DNA of 64,000 bases from Ascochyta rabiei. Lineage: Eukaryota; Ascomycota; Dothideomycetes; Pleosporales; Didymellaceae. The DNA lies in the NCBI RefSeq assembly GCF_004011695.2, contig NC_082425.1, positions 744,001-808,000 on the forward strand, written 5' to 3'. Of this stretch, positions 11,620 to 24,100 are shown piece by piece; positions within the stretch are counted from its first letter, which is position 1, and every line of letters starts with the position of its first letter. The position numbers were made by a program, and so were the translations under genes. A model generated the notes under the pieces. It was given only the letters and a program-made list of their open reading frames with translations. It did not search any database and was not told the DNA's origin.

Positions 11620-11699
11620 GACGTTGGCAGGATTCGAACCTACGCTCCCGAAGGAACAAGATTTCTAGTCTTGCGCGATAACCACTCCGCCACAACGCC
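11620..11699 (-). tRNA. tRNA-Ser(AGA)
   Basis: Read on the minus strand from 11699. The acceptor GGCGTTG pairs with CAACGTC with one G-T, and the discriminator base is G (11620), as usual for serine. Box A is TGGCGGAGTGG; the anticodon arm CAAGA-CTAGAAA-TCTTG presents AGA; a long variable arm (TTCCTTCGGGAGC) is the class II hallmark of tRNA-Ser; box B GGTTCGAATCC is perfect. No intron. A T6 terminator follows two bases after the discriminator. Confidence 0.95.
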
Positions 11700-12698
11700 G
11701 AAGATCACTTGCTGATTAATGCTAGTGACTGATGAGATGATTCGTTTTTTTAAAATTTACATACTACATTTTATTCCACGAGCATTCGTTTTTCTCTTTA
11801 CTCCATCAACATATCTGAGCGAATAGCTCGGCTTGCAAGCCGAATGTCTTCGGTAGCTAGAGCGAGGTTTACTAGAGCTCTGTAACACTTCCGTCAATGA
11901 GCTAGATTGCTTGGCCTAAACTGAGCCTCCGTGCTAAACATAGCCCCCATAGTCGGACTGCGAACCATTCCCTCGGCACCACATCCCCAACGAGCCTCAT
12001 ACATGTACACATTCCCCGTACTCTGGATCCAATAGTGCTGTTCTATACCTGCTGCAACTGTGCAGTTTCTTTGTTCTGCGCCGTCTTTCTTTATGGAAGT
12101 ACAACCCTATGAAGACAGAGCTCACCCACGGGCTCGACCACCCTGTGGACTGATGTCTCTGTCTGCACACGATTGCCACCAGCAGCAAAAAGCACAGTGC
12201 CACTTCTCGGACATCAAACTGGTGTGCTACCTGTGTTTGACTCCCGGCACCACCGCAGTTCAATCCGCTAAGCCTCGCAGTCCACATTGTGATTCGCCCT
12301 TCAGACTCCACCCCGGCATCGACCTGCTGACTCCACCCACCCACGCCTCTTTGCAGCAGGTATTCGCCAGGAATGGCAGGCACGGTCAGCAACAAAGAAG
12401 AAAACACCCGCTACGGGGATCTTGCATCGCAGGGGCCCCTGCAGGACGAACGCCATGCTCGTTGCTTGTGAGACTCGGAAGTCCAGACAGGGCTGCTGAA
12501 GCCCGAGGCTGCGGTTGGCTCACTACCAGCACGCACTTCGGTCTTCAAAGCATGAGGCATATAGTCGCGATTGTGTCCAACATGTGCAGGCAGAGTTCCG
12601 TTTGCCATCATCGCAAGTAGAAGCCTATGTCGCGCTGCTTCCCTACAGATCACCCGGCTTCCCGCTTAAGCGCTGCGGCGGTCTTTCTTTTGAACAGA
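11700..12698. other. Intergenic; possible 5' exon of the Gag-like gene
   Basis: Mostly unassigned. A short frame starting ATG at 12373 (MAGTVSNKEENTRYGDLASQ) runs to a GTGAGA donor at 12466. Splicing to an acceptor just before 12697 (CTTTTGAACAG) would join it in frame to the Gag-like protein at MSTFNS. This is plausible but unproven. The first 250 bp contain a short AT-rich patch (11735-11800). Confidence 0.35.
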
Positions 12699-14606
12699 AT
12701 GTCGACATTCAATTCGCCGCGCCTGTCTGGAGCGCAAATCCTTCACAACGACGCTACAGGGGCCGAATACTCAAGATGGCGTCGTGGGATCAAGCTTGCG
12801 TGCGAGACAAAGGGAACGTGGGGCTACTGTGATGGTTCTCAGTCAATGCCGATGCCAAAGGCAGGATCGAGAGCTAGTTCTTCCAGGACCTCCAACACGG
12901 CGATGCAACCTAGTCTGCTTGATGAGCGGCGAGCATGGGTTCGACAAGATCGCGAAGTTAAATTGGACATCTTCCTGTCGCTATCAGAAGAAGTCATGCA
13001 AGAAGTCTTTCAGACTTGCCCACCGCTTCCACCTTCGAATATGAACGCCCAGGACATGCTGGCAGCGCTCGACCGGCGTTTTACTGCATTCAAGTTCGAA
13101 GACTACCATCACGCTTTCTGCCACTTTCTCAACCTGCGCATGGATCAGTATTCTAGTCTCCACGACTTCAACATCGAGTTTCGAACGACACTGGAGGATC
13201 TGCGCGACTATGGGCATCCACTTTCCAACGTTCAAGCTTGCAGCGCATACTTCTCGAAGCTCCGATGTACACAAAACCCTTGGGTAGCGAAGAAGCTTGA
13301 GGGGTGGAACATACAATCCTCAACCCCAAAACTTGAGGATTTGATGAGAGAATCCATCCCTTGGACATTCGAGCCTTCAACTGCAAACCCTTCGCCGAAC
13401 CTGAGGACCAAGTCCATACAAGAAGACCCTGTCGAAGACAGCTCATCACAATCTGACACCGACAGATCGAGTAGCTCCACCAGTTCTTCGCCTTCGAAGC
13501 TCCACTCACGACAGACATCTAACACCACAGCGATCACGACCCACTCACTGGAGATTACAATCCATGCCTCATCTGAAGACGTTATTCAGACAACCTTTCT
13601 ACCCCGACTCCCTGCAACCAGATACACCCCAGCTGCCCTGCCCTGTCATCCTTCGCCAAAGAAAAGCATACCCCTTATGGCCCCTCTCCCATCAATGAAT
13701 CGCCCCCTCCCTCCTCTTCCAAAACACATCCTCCACGCCCCACCTCGCGCACGCTCAGCATCACCACGCATCATGGTCCCCTCGCCAAGAGCGCATATCA
13801 GCTCGCCCAAGACTTCAGCGAAATCCACGCAGTCGCCTCAACCACAAACTCCATCTCTAAGACTCGAGACAACGCACCCGTCCCTGCGGCCGAAGTCTCC
13901 TACACTCTTAGATCAGAAGGAGTTCGGACCCAAACCAGCACCGAGTCCAATTACGCCCGGGGAGACAACAGTTCACCCAGCGCTGCGTCAAGCGACTGCA
14001 CCCACTGCTCCCTTGACAACAATGACGACAACGACACTACGCGTTACGCCACCTCTACCATCCCAGCCCTTCGGGCTAGACCAGAGCATCGCGGTCCCCT
14101 GGCCCAACACCCCCGACCGCCCGACATCCAGCCGCGCGGACCTGCCCCTGGGACAATCACAACGGGAGCTACCAGCACTCGACGCCCTCTCGCGTCTGCG
14201 AGCCATGTCGGGAGCAAGCAGCACCACCTCCCTCCCGCTTACCGGCCCCCGCGCAACCTCGCCGCCGCGCCTGCAGGACCGTCCGCTGCTGAAGAGCACG
14301 AGCATGAGCACGAGCATGGCCGGCTCGCCGCCACTTGGCTCTGCCTCGCCGCCCAAAGTCTTGCAGGGCCGTACGCCGACATTCGAATCCCTTGGTGTGC
14401 CTCGCTGCAGCTCGCCTGATAAGTTGGATGGCGAGAAGATCGAGCGAAGCAGGAGTCCAGTCCGTGAGCTCGTTGCACGGCTCAGCGGCGACAGCCTCGA
14501 GGTCAAGGAGGAGAAAGATCTCAGGGGGGCAAGGAAGAAGAGTTGGAGTATGGGGGTTAGTTTGGGGCGATTTGGGCCGGGGAAGGGCATTAGAGAGATT
14601 GTTTGA
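12699..14606 (+). CDS. Gag-like (Ty1/copia Retrotran_gag_2/UBN2 type) orphan protein with Pro/Ser-rich tail
   Basis: A single uninterrupted frame; 635 aa from ATG 12699, 659 aa if ATG 12627 is used. Residues ~5-45 match the N-terminal Gag signature of copia elements (LSGAQILHNDATGAEYSRW, then IKLACETKGTWGYCDG). Next come RAWVRQDREVKLDIFLSLSE, DMLAALDRRF, FLNLRMDQYSSLHDFNIEF and YGHPLSNVQACSAYFSKL, all in the Gag order. No CCHC knuckle, protease, integrase or reverse transcriptase follows; instead ~400 residues rich in Pro, Ser and Thr end in a basic, ordered-looking tail (WSMGVSLGRFGPGKGIREIV). No LTRs or frame lesions were seen, and base composition is like the neighbours. It is best read as a host gene derived from a Gag, function unknown. 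A solo Gag relic is the alternative. The 5' end is uncertain. Confidence 0.7.
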   Translation: MSTFNSPRLSGAQILHNDATGAEYSRWRRGIKLACETKGTWGYCDGSQSMPMPKAGSRASSSRTSNTAMQPSLLDERRAWVRQDREVKLDIFLSLSEEVMQEVFQTCPPLPPSNMNAQDMLAALDRRFTAFKFEDYHHAFCHFLNLRMDQYSSLHDFNIEFRTTLEDLRDYGHPLSNVQACSAYFSKLRCTQNPWVAKKLEGWNIQSSTPKLEDLMRESIPWTFEPSTANPSPNLRTKSIQEDPVEDSSSQSDTDRSSSSTSSSPSKLHSRQTSNTTAITTHSLEITIHASSEDVIQTTFLPRLPATRYTPAALPCHPSPKKSIPLMAPLPSMNRPLPPLPKHILHAPPRARSASPRIMVPSPRAHISSPKTSAKSTQSPQPQTPSLRLETTHPSLRPKSPTLLDQKEFGPKPAPSPITPGETTVHPALRQATAPTAPLTTMTTTTLRVTPPLPSQPFGLDQSIAVPWPNTPDRPTSSRADLPLGQSQRELPALDALSRLRAMSGASSTTSLPLTGPRATSPPRLQDRPLLKSTSMSTSMAGSPPLGSASPPKVLQGRTPTFESLGVPRCSSPDKLDGEKIERSRSPVRELVARLSGDSLEVKEEKDLRGARKKSWSMGVSLGRFGPGKGIREIV

Positions 14607-15038
14607 ATGGGACGCGACAGGCGTTAGATACCCTCTCTTGTTGTAGACACTTGAAATGCGATACGAATATACAAGTTGCCTCTAGATCCATTGTGTCACC
14701 GATTGCCAGTGCACTCTGTGAATTGAGATTGTCACGAACCTCGTTAGTGCGTAAGATGCTACTTGCCTGGTGCAAGCTATTGACTCCACAGTAAACTTCA
14801 CGTCAGCGTTCTACACAAAGGTCGTGCGAGGATCAGTTGGTGCAGATAGATAATCATCATCATTCGTACGACCACTAACGAGGTCAGAGTGGTCTCAAGG
14901 TAAAAAGGATCTCGCTGAATGCTGCTTCTCGGCTTACTCGGTCCGCGAAACATGTATAGCGGGCATCAAAGCCCTGCATGATGCTCGGTCGGCTGTTCAC
15001 TCCAGACATGCAGTCTGCTCCTGCTCTGTCGTGAGTGT
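14607..15038. other. Convergent 3' flanks, Gag-like gene and aspartate aminotransferase
   Basis: 432 bp between two converging genes. No coding potential recognised. Confidence 0.5.
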
Positions 15039-17223
<2,185 letters not shown>

Positions 17224-18408
17224 TCATAGGAACAGGTCCCACAGCACAAGCATCGTGCAGAAGGCAGAGGTGCCGTAGAAGACCAATTGTGCTGTACTCC
17301 TTCTCTCCGTTGCCCGCTTGAGCTCCTTGTTTCCGCTCCCGACGTTTTCCGTGGTGTTGAACGAGTCCTCCACCAGCTGTTCAATGTGTGCCGACTGTAT
17401 CTCGAGGTTGCTGGCAAGTGTCGACTGCAGCTCTGACACCTCCACGAGAGACTTCTCGGCAGCTCTGCATACACGGTCAGCGAGGGTACTGTGGTAGAGT
17501 GGCTTCGTCACCTACCGAACTTTGTCAAGCTGGTCTTCGTACTGCTTGAGCATGTCTTGATTCTCTTGCGCAAACAGCTGGAGTTGCTCCGGGTCCAGCT
17601 GCTGCTCGATCGCCGCACTTGACTCATCCTGAACGTGCCATGTCTTCCCACGGTAGTCCTTCGAGGCTCCGTCTGCACTGCTCCCACCATTCATGTTGCT
17701 GTGGTCGTTCGATGGCATAGTGGCTCTCGTCTTGTGGAGCGCGCTCTTGCTCTTCTCGACCTCCCTCATGAGCCGTATCTCCATCATCGAGCTCTGGAAC
17801 TGACCGCACTGCTCCAGCGCATTCTGCAGCGTCCAAACGATGCTCTCCCTGTGCGCTTTGATGGTGGTTGCCTTTGCCTCTTCGAGCTCCTCTTCTGGGC
17901 TCTTTGCCGTTATCGCGCCTCCTGCTGCCCATCGTCCCAATGCACCCAGCCCTTGCTTTGCGCGCTTGCGTATCGCTACTTGCGATGCTGTCGTCTGCCG
18001 CACCCCTTCAGCCTCTCGCAAGACGTTGATGGCATGGTTCAGTTCTCGCAGCGACTGCTTCGCCTGAGCATCGACATCGTTGCGTTGCGCATCGGACAGG
18101 TACTTGGAGTCCTTGTCTGTGGACGGGGAGGCACTGTGGACGCGCGCAAACTGCTTTCGTCGTGGCGGGGCTGCAGTAGAGAGATAGCTCTGCCGTATGG
18201 ACTTGAGGTCCGTGTGAAGCTTTGTGATGTGTGTTCGCTGTTGGTATGCTTAGCATCTGCACGCAAGTGTCCGACGAGTAACGTGGCCTACAATTCGGTA
18301 CGCTTCCTTCAGAAACCCGTCCAGATTCTCCACACGGAAGACATAAGGCTCGACAGGCTGCGCGTTGTGCGCCGCCAGCACCTGGTTAAAGACGGGAGTG
18401 ATGTTCAT
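17224..18408 (-). CDS. UFE1: t-SNARE syntaxin 18 / Ufe1
   Basis: ER target SNARE for retrograde Golgi-to-ER vesicles and homotypic ER fusion. Exons 18408-18292, 18237-17516 and 17464-17224 give 359 aa. The N-terminus MNITPVFNQVLAAHNAQP, then FLKEAYRI and TKLHTDLKSIRQSYL, is the syntaxin-18 N-terminal domain. A long hydrophilic linker follows. The SNARE helix spans about residues 265-335, with a central Gln in SNLEIQSAHIEQLVEDS. A single C-terminal anchor (LVFYGTSAFCTMLVLWDLFL) ends at the stop, as expected for a tail-anchored protein. The Ala/Gly-rich patch GLGALGRWAAGGAI is specific to filamentous fungal members. Confidence 0.88.
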
Positions 18409-19342
18409 GGTGCTGTCCTGCGGTCATGTCTGTCTTTGCTGGCAACATGACGATGCTCCCGCAGTTCTCGCTTACCGTACCTAGCTAGACCCTGTTCTGC
18501 CGCGCCTATCCCTGCACGAGCTTCCCAACCCTCCTCTATCAATGCCTCCCCCACCGACACCTCTGACCCTGTAGGCAGCAAGAGGTAGGCAGCATCTCTT
18601 AGTTGATATCCTGTCGTCAGGTAGCAGCATGACGGCTTTGCTGTTCAGTCAGACATTGGTAGTCCGCTTTATCACCCCTCTCATGCCAGTCTTTTGACAG
18701 CGTAAAAGCAAATGCGTACAACTATGCGGCACAATCACAGCTGTGGAAGCAAATGAACCCTTCCGTATACGCTGACAAGTAAGTGTTTGAGCGTGACTGC
18801 CCATCCGAAAGAGAGACCAGCTAGTCCGCCTTATCTTCAGGCAGTGACCGGCCACACTGCCGTAAGACGTAGAGCAAGCAGTAGAATCACAGCATCTGCC
18901 CTAATTACGCTGTTCGACTCACGATCAAGGCAATTGAGACATCGAAACCCGTTCAATCTAACAGAAACCTGGAGTCAGTGGACAACAGCGTGCTTATAAG
19001 TTCGTTGCAGCTGTCTCAAGAGCAGAGTCTGCCGTGTTGGTTACTGCCTTGTCCGTGGTCTCCTCCTTACGTCTCGTAACCAACGCGTCAGCTCCTGCCT
19101 CAACCAGAGGTTTACCCCCAGCCTGACCGTACCGGCTGCAAGAACTGCACCACGGTCGAGCGCTCAGGCCCGCAAACATTGAGTATTTAAGACCTCCCAT
19201 CCTCCCCTTCGCACTCTCTCATCATCACTCAACGCGAAAGGCTTTCTGTCATCGATACCAGCAATCAACCCATTCTTCAATATCAATCCCAACTCGGCTC
19301 TTCTCTTCTACTCCAGCTCTTTCCACTCCCCTACCGTTCACC
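18409..19342. promoter_or_regulatory. Divergent promoter region, UFE1 and secreted protein
   Basis: 934 bp between two divergent genes. On the secreted-protein side a TATTTAA box lies at 19184-19190 and a C/T-rich leader precedes the ATG. No frame in between looks like a gene. Confidence 0.45.
19184..19190 (+). promoter_or_regulatory. TATA-like box of the small secreted protein gene
   Basis: TATTTAA about 155 bp upstream of the ATG at 19343, followed by a CT-rich initiator region. Motif and position only. Confidence 0.4.
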
Positions 19343-19994
19343 ATGCTTTTCACCACAGTTGCCGCTCTTCTCTTCCCTGTGACCATCCTGGCAGTGCCTG
19401 CCCAGAAGCCTGCTGCAGGTGACGACAAATGCACGCCCGTCTCCTATATCTTGTCGGATTATACCCTCACTCGGTCCCCATCCTTCGCCTTTGTCAGTTT
19501 CAACATCGAGTCCGCTTTCACTGTCGATTCGCCGTATGACGATGCAGTTGAATCCGGTGCGAACTGCGAAGCGGATGGTGCCGACCTTGGCAATGACAAC
19601 GAGTGCAACATCGCTGGCGAGCGGACAGACAAGCTGGTTTTCGATGTGAAGGGCAGCACCGGCGACGCCAGCTACCGTATCACCCACAACTGGAAATGCA
19701 ACAAGTGAGTTCCCTCCCATCCTTCTTCCAACCCACTCCTTGATGCAGTCCGACTGACCTTTCCGCAGCGCTACTTGGGCCTCTGTCAACGACATACAGC
19801 TTCCTCCTCTTGACTGTAACGCGATCGAAGACGGCAAGGACGGTGAGACAGTCACCTGCCACTCGAAGCCCATCATCTTCACTCCCCAGAACATTCGCAA
19901 GCTCTCGAGCAAGGACTCAAAGAAGACCGCTGGCAAGGCCAAGGGTGTTGCTACGATGCCAACTGCTAAGCCCTCGGACTGCCCCAGCTGCTAA
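19343..19994 (+). CDS. Small secreted protein, possibly AA1-like fold
   Basis: Exons 19343-19704 and 19769-19994 give 195 aa. Residues 1-19 are a clear signal peptide (MLFTTVAALLFPVTILAVPA, cleavage near Ala18/Pro). The mature part has regularly spaced Cys: CTPVSYILSDYTLTRSP, GANCEADGADLG, NECNI, WKCNN, LDCN, VTCHS and the terminal CPSC. The pattern YTLTRSPSFAFVSFNIES and the short beta-type blocks resemble AA1-like (Alt a 1-type) secreted proteins of Dothideomycetes, but I cannot prove the fold. The Lys/Ser-rich tail before the final CPSC is probably exposed. Candidate apoplastic or effector-type protein; role unknown. Confidence 0.8.
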
Positions 19995-22900
19995 GCTGGT
20001 CTTTCGACGCTGTGACCGGGGTGGTTGGTGTGGCCTCGACCAACGAGCTTGACGGGATGATCAAGCACCAAAGTGTGAAGGCGCAACGCTGAAGATAGGA
20101 GGCGGATACGATGGTCTTGTTTTTGGCTTTGCCGCGTTCGCGTTTACAGAAGGTGTTTGCAGCGGGTGTTTTGTGTGTTTCCATTTTGCTCATGTCACTG
20201 TTTTGCTCGCACCTTTCTGTTTTCCATCAAACGCTGCTTTTCAGAAGGTGGCCTCTATGGTTGGAGGTGTTTATACTCGCGATGCAAATGTTCCATTCTT
20301 CCTTTCCATAGACTAGACGTTGCATCAATGATGGCTTGTTTCTTTCCGATTCTTTGCCCTTGCGATGGCCTTGTTGCAGACTGCCTTGCTATCTGACGAG
20401 CACCTTCTACTCTTGTATGAGGGCTCGGCACCCGCTATCGATTCAACTGATGCATGCCTAACCGTCATCCCTCGGACTTGTGCGATTTCCACTTTCATGT
20501 ATCTCGGTGCTACTAAGCTCACGACCACGATCCATGCCAATGCTCACGACGCACTCGAGAGAGGGTAGTCGCAAGCGACTTGCCAGGCACTTGATGCCTG
20601 CAGATCATGCGTCATGACAGGCTAGCTGAGCCGCGCTTCAGATTTCTGCAACTGACGAACTAGGAATGAGGACCCGAGCATCAGAAACAGACGTCGTTCA
20701 AGTCACGGAAACTGATATAGGACTTCAACGCATCGATGACTGACGGTGACGCTGCTGTTGTGCCAATAACACTCGTGCTCAGACGACACGCATTCAAAGT
20801 TGGAGATGAGTTGGGAAGAGTCGTGCTGTGAGGTGTGCTGAGGTGGTTGGGTTAGGCACACGTCGTGTCACGGGAAAGCTGGGTGTTCCAGGGTTAGACC
20901 TGCTTACCCTGGAGGGTTGCAGTGCAGCGGGCGGGCAATGGGAACATTGGAAAGCGGGTCGTCTGAATATATCGAACGGTGGATGGTATTTGAGATGATG
21001 TGTAGTCGGGAACCCCCCGGAGAGTCGGTAGAAAGGACTGGATGGTGCAGCGTGGGTTCGCTTCGTTGTGCCATGCAATGATTTACAATATACACAGTAC
21101 TTGTTGCCTTCGTCCTTCCTAGATACTGACGCGAGACCTTCCACCAACACACGGCAGTTCTCGCGACAGGTCTGGCGACAGTTGCTCTCCACGGAAGAAT
21201 AGAACTGAGAACTGGTGAGACCGTTCAGGCCCGATTCCCAGCCACGGAATGTGCTGGGGTTGCAGGTGGATGTACGGAACAGTTCCCCAAAAACCTGGTC
21301 TAGTCTATAGACAGTTTCTGTTTTCTTTACAACCATCTTTTGTGTGTAAGCCATGATCCGGGACGTCGACAGGGTTGTGAACGGCGCTGTTCTGCCTCGG
21401 GCAAGCCTTTGACATCATTCACAGCGGTTGGAGACGCGCGCAGGCAGAGCAGCGCCGTGTAGACTGGAGAAAGATCAGCAGCGAGGATTGACGGACTCGA
21501 CGTTTCTTTCGTTCTAGAATCTCGACTTTTACCGCCACCAACACCGTGGACGACCAAGGATGCCCAAGTGTTTAGACAAACCAACTTCTCATTCGCTCGC
21601 AAGCGTACAAGCGCCCCGCGACGAGCAGAACGGTGCATGAACCAGTGACGAAAGCATTGCGCAAGTGCGTCGTCTGGCTTATCGATACCGGTCCAGCCTA
21701 TCGATATCGGCACGTCGCCGACACCACGCGCGTGGTTGCAATTGTGGACCCCTTGACGAATATGTGGGTGGAAAACTGGAGAAGGCGTTGAGCTGTTCAT
21801 GCAAGGACGCGCCGAAAGTGGAAGGGAAGTGGGGATTCTAGAACGCAAAACTACTGCAGCAAGGCGAAAAGTCTGTCGCAAGGGCCTGCGTGCGAGTGTT
21901 GAAGCGGCGCGCGGCTGTCAACGGCCTGCAAGGCACCGGCGGCACTTTGCGGGATAGAGAACAAGTTTGCCGGAGAAGCGAACTCGAAGTGTGAAGGCGG
22001 TGATGGTGAGTACTTGGCTTACAGGTGCTGGATATATGGATTTCGACAATAAAGTGTGGGATTCGCTTGTTCCTCGGACCCAATCATCGCAGTTTTGTGG
22101 CGAGCAACCGAGTGAAATTTGCAGATGCAGTGCGATGGGCTTTTTGGCATGCACTAGTGTAGGAAAGTCAACGAGGCGGACCTTCGCGGGCTGCAGAAAC
22201 AGTCGCTGGAAAACGACAGTGGTTCGATGGACATGTCGAGCACAAAGCTCAAACTTTCATCCAACCCATTTGTGCAAGACGAAAGAGGCATGCATGATGG
22301 CGATCATCAACAATGTTTATTCCGAGCGGGTCTGAAGCTGTGGCGCGGTTGGCAGGAGGCGGCGCAGGTCAAGCCTTGCCTCTGCGCATGTTTCAAACTC
22401 CAACCCAGATCACGAAACAAAACGTGGAGCAAAGGTTCCTCCTCGTAAGACACCGGGCTGTCCGCACGGGGTAGTGACGGGAAGCTTGTTCTAATTGAGA
22501 TCAGGAGGCTGCTGAACGCGTCGCGCGACGCGAATGAACTCCCGCAAGCAAATAAGCGAGATTGCAAAGGCTCACATCACAACCGATCGAGTCAGGATAA
22601 CACAGCAGATGTGCAAATTGAGCAAGTGATTTGAGTGATAGCGACAGTCTATATTGTTTTGGACTACAGGGGCACGCACCAAGCCTAGGACATCTCCTTG
22701 TCCGTCTCGAAAAGGAAGGAGGCATGCTCCTTAAGAATTGAAAAAAGGAGAAACGAATCCCGCTAGCCCCAATGAAGGAGGGCCAGAACCCCAAGATGGT
22801 ATATGTCGTGACATCGTGAGATAAGAATGTGACCAGAAAAAGAAGTGCCGAATCCATGTCCATATCGCGACAGAGTTGTCGAGCGAAGCAGGAGTCGAAA

Positions 22901-23149
22901 GGAGGAAACGAATAGCAGACACAAGCAATGGCGGGGTGCGCGTCGATACGTCGGTTTAGAAAGAATATATTGCCTGCGACGCTGTCTGCCTCGTCATTAC
23001 TTGGGATGATACCGATCCCATCCCTCTCCTCTCTCTCCCTGGGTATATCGCGAAATAGGCATTTGGATTATCGGCGTAGAATAGGCAACGACGCGGTCTC
23101 CCCAACACCTGACATGCCAATCATGTACAAGTTGATAAAATGGCAAGAA
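19995..23149. other. 3.2 kb without a recognised gene
   Basis: Several open frames of 60-190 codons exist on both strands (for example minus strand 20794-21354 and 21327-21881), but none shows domains, a good splice structure or protein-like composition. The part next to 23150 is the 3' flank of the thaumatin-like gene. I see nothing I can name here. Confidence 0.45.
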
Positions 23150-24100
23150 TTATGCGTGGAAGGGTTGGTGACGGCGAGCATGGTCGTGAGCGTGCCTCTT
23201 AGCGTTGACGGTCGCGTAAGCGGTAACGTAAATGACCTCGGTCTTGGTCTTTTGATTGTTGACCTGAGGCTCCTCGAGCGCGGGGGTAGGGGTAATGGCG
23301 GCAGCGGCAACCTCGAACTCGGTCGAGGTGGCAGCGGCGCTGGAAGTGGGCTGCGGCTGGGACGACGACTGGGACGACGGCTGGGACGACGGCTGGGACG
23401 AGGCCTTCTGGCTGGTGGCGGGGGCAGCAGAGGACTGGGGGGCAGCAGAGGACTGGGGGGCAGCGCTGCTGGCGCTTTCGCTCTCCTCTCCGGGAGCCTC
23501 TCCACCGCACATGTAAAAGTCCATGTTCTGGTCGGGCTCGCAAGTCTTGGTCTGGACATCGTCAGGGAGGACGTAGGAGATCTTGTTGCACGAGGCTGGG
23601 TCGTTGCAGGTCATGACTGGGCACCAAGTGTTGGCGGAAGAGGCCTTGACAGCGCCAGTCTGGGCACCAACAACGAGGTAGTAACCCTCCTGCCTGGTAG
23701 GGCAGTCGGCGGTGTTGGAAGGGCAGTCAACGTAGGAAACATCGAGGTAGTTGTAGTTGAAGCCAGGGGAAGTCTTCTGGATGAAGTACTCCAGCTGGGT
23801 GATGTCGTTGCCCTTGCACTCCTGGGTCTTGGAGAGCTTGATGGAGATACCGACGTCTCCGCCCTTGGGGTCGGCGTAGTTCTCCTGGTAGGTCTCGCCG
23901 GACTTGAGGGTGACCATTTCGTCAGAAGGGCAGCCGTCGCCCTTGTAGACGGACCAAAGGTTTACATCGTAAGCGCATCGGTTGTGGACACGGGCCATGG
24001 GCTTGCTGGTGTCGCACTCCTGGTTGAGGGTGACTGCGCTCCTGGCGGAGGCGGTTGCGACCATGGAGGTGGCGACAGAAAGGACAGTGATGAGCTGCAT
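23150..24100 (-). CDS. Secreted BYS1/thaumatin-like protein with His/Arg tail
   Basis: A 316-aa single-exon protein. The signal peptide is residues 1-19 (MQLITVLSVATSMVATASA). Residues ~30-205 are the BYS1/antigenic thaumatin-like domain: VHNRCAYDVNLWSVYKG, SGETYQENYADPKGGDVGIS, ITQLEYFIQ, YLDVSYVDCPSNTADCP and CPVMTCNDPASCNKISY, with about twelve Cys. A low-complexity Ser/Ala/Pro/Gln linker (QPSSQPSSQ) follows, then a conserved-looking tail, TEVIYVTAYATVNAKR, and a His/Arg-rich end (HAHDHARRHQPFHA). The family is yeast-phase or cell-wall associated in other fungi; no enzyme activity is known. A 400-codon frame on the opposite strand is an antisense shadow. Confidence 0.88.
   Translation of the reverse strand: MQLITVLSVATSMVATASARSAVTLNQECDTSKPMARVHNRCAYDVNLWSVYKGDGCPSDEMVTLKSGETYQENYADPKGGDVGISIKLSKTQECKGNDITQLEYFIQKTSPGFNYNYLDVSYVDCPSNTADCPTRQEGYYLVVGAQTGAVKASSANTWCPVMTCNDPASCNKISYVLPDDVQTKTCEPDQNMDFYMCGGEAPGEESESASSAAPQSSAAPQSSAAPATSQKASSQPSSQPSSQSSSQPQPTSSAAATSTEFEVAAAAITPTPALEEPQVNNQKTKTEVIYVTAYATVNAKRHAHDHARRHQPFHA

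Noticed and set aside
12060..12620. 186-codon plus-strand frame upstream of the Gag-like gene
   Set aside because: Low-similarity, His/Cys/Arg-rich; another frame in the same stretch (ATG 12373) is a better 5' exon candidate.
20794..21881. Two minus-strand frames of ~185 codons
   Set aside because: No domain, no splice support, atypical composition.
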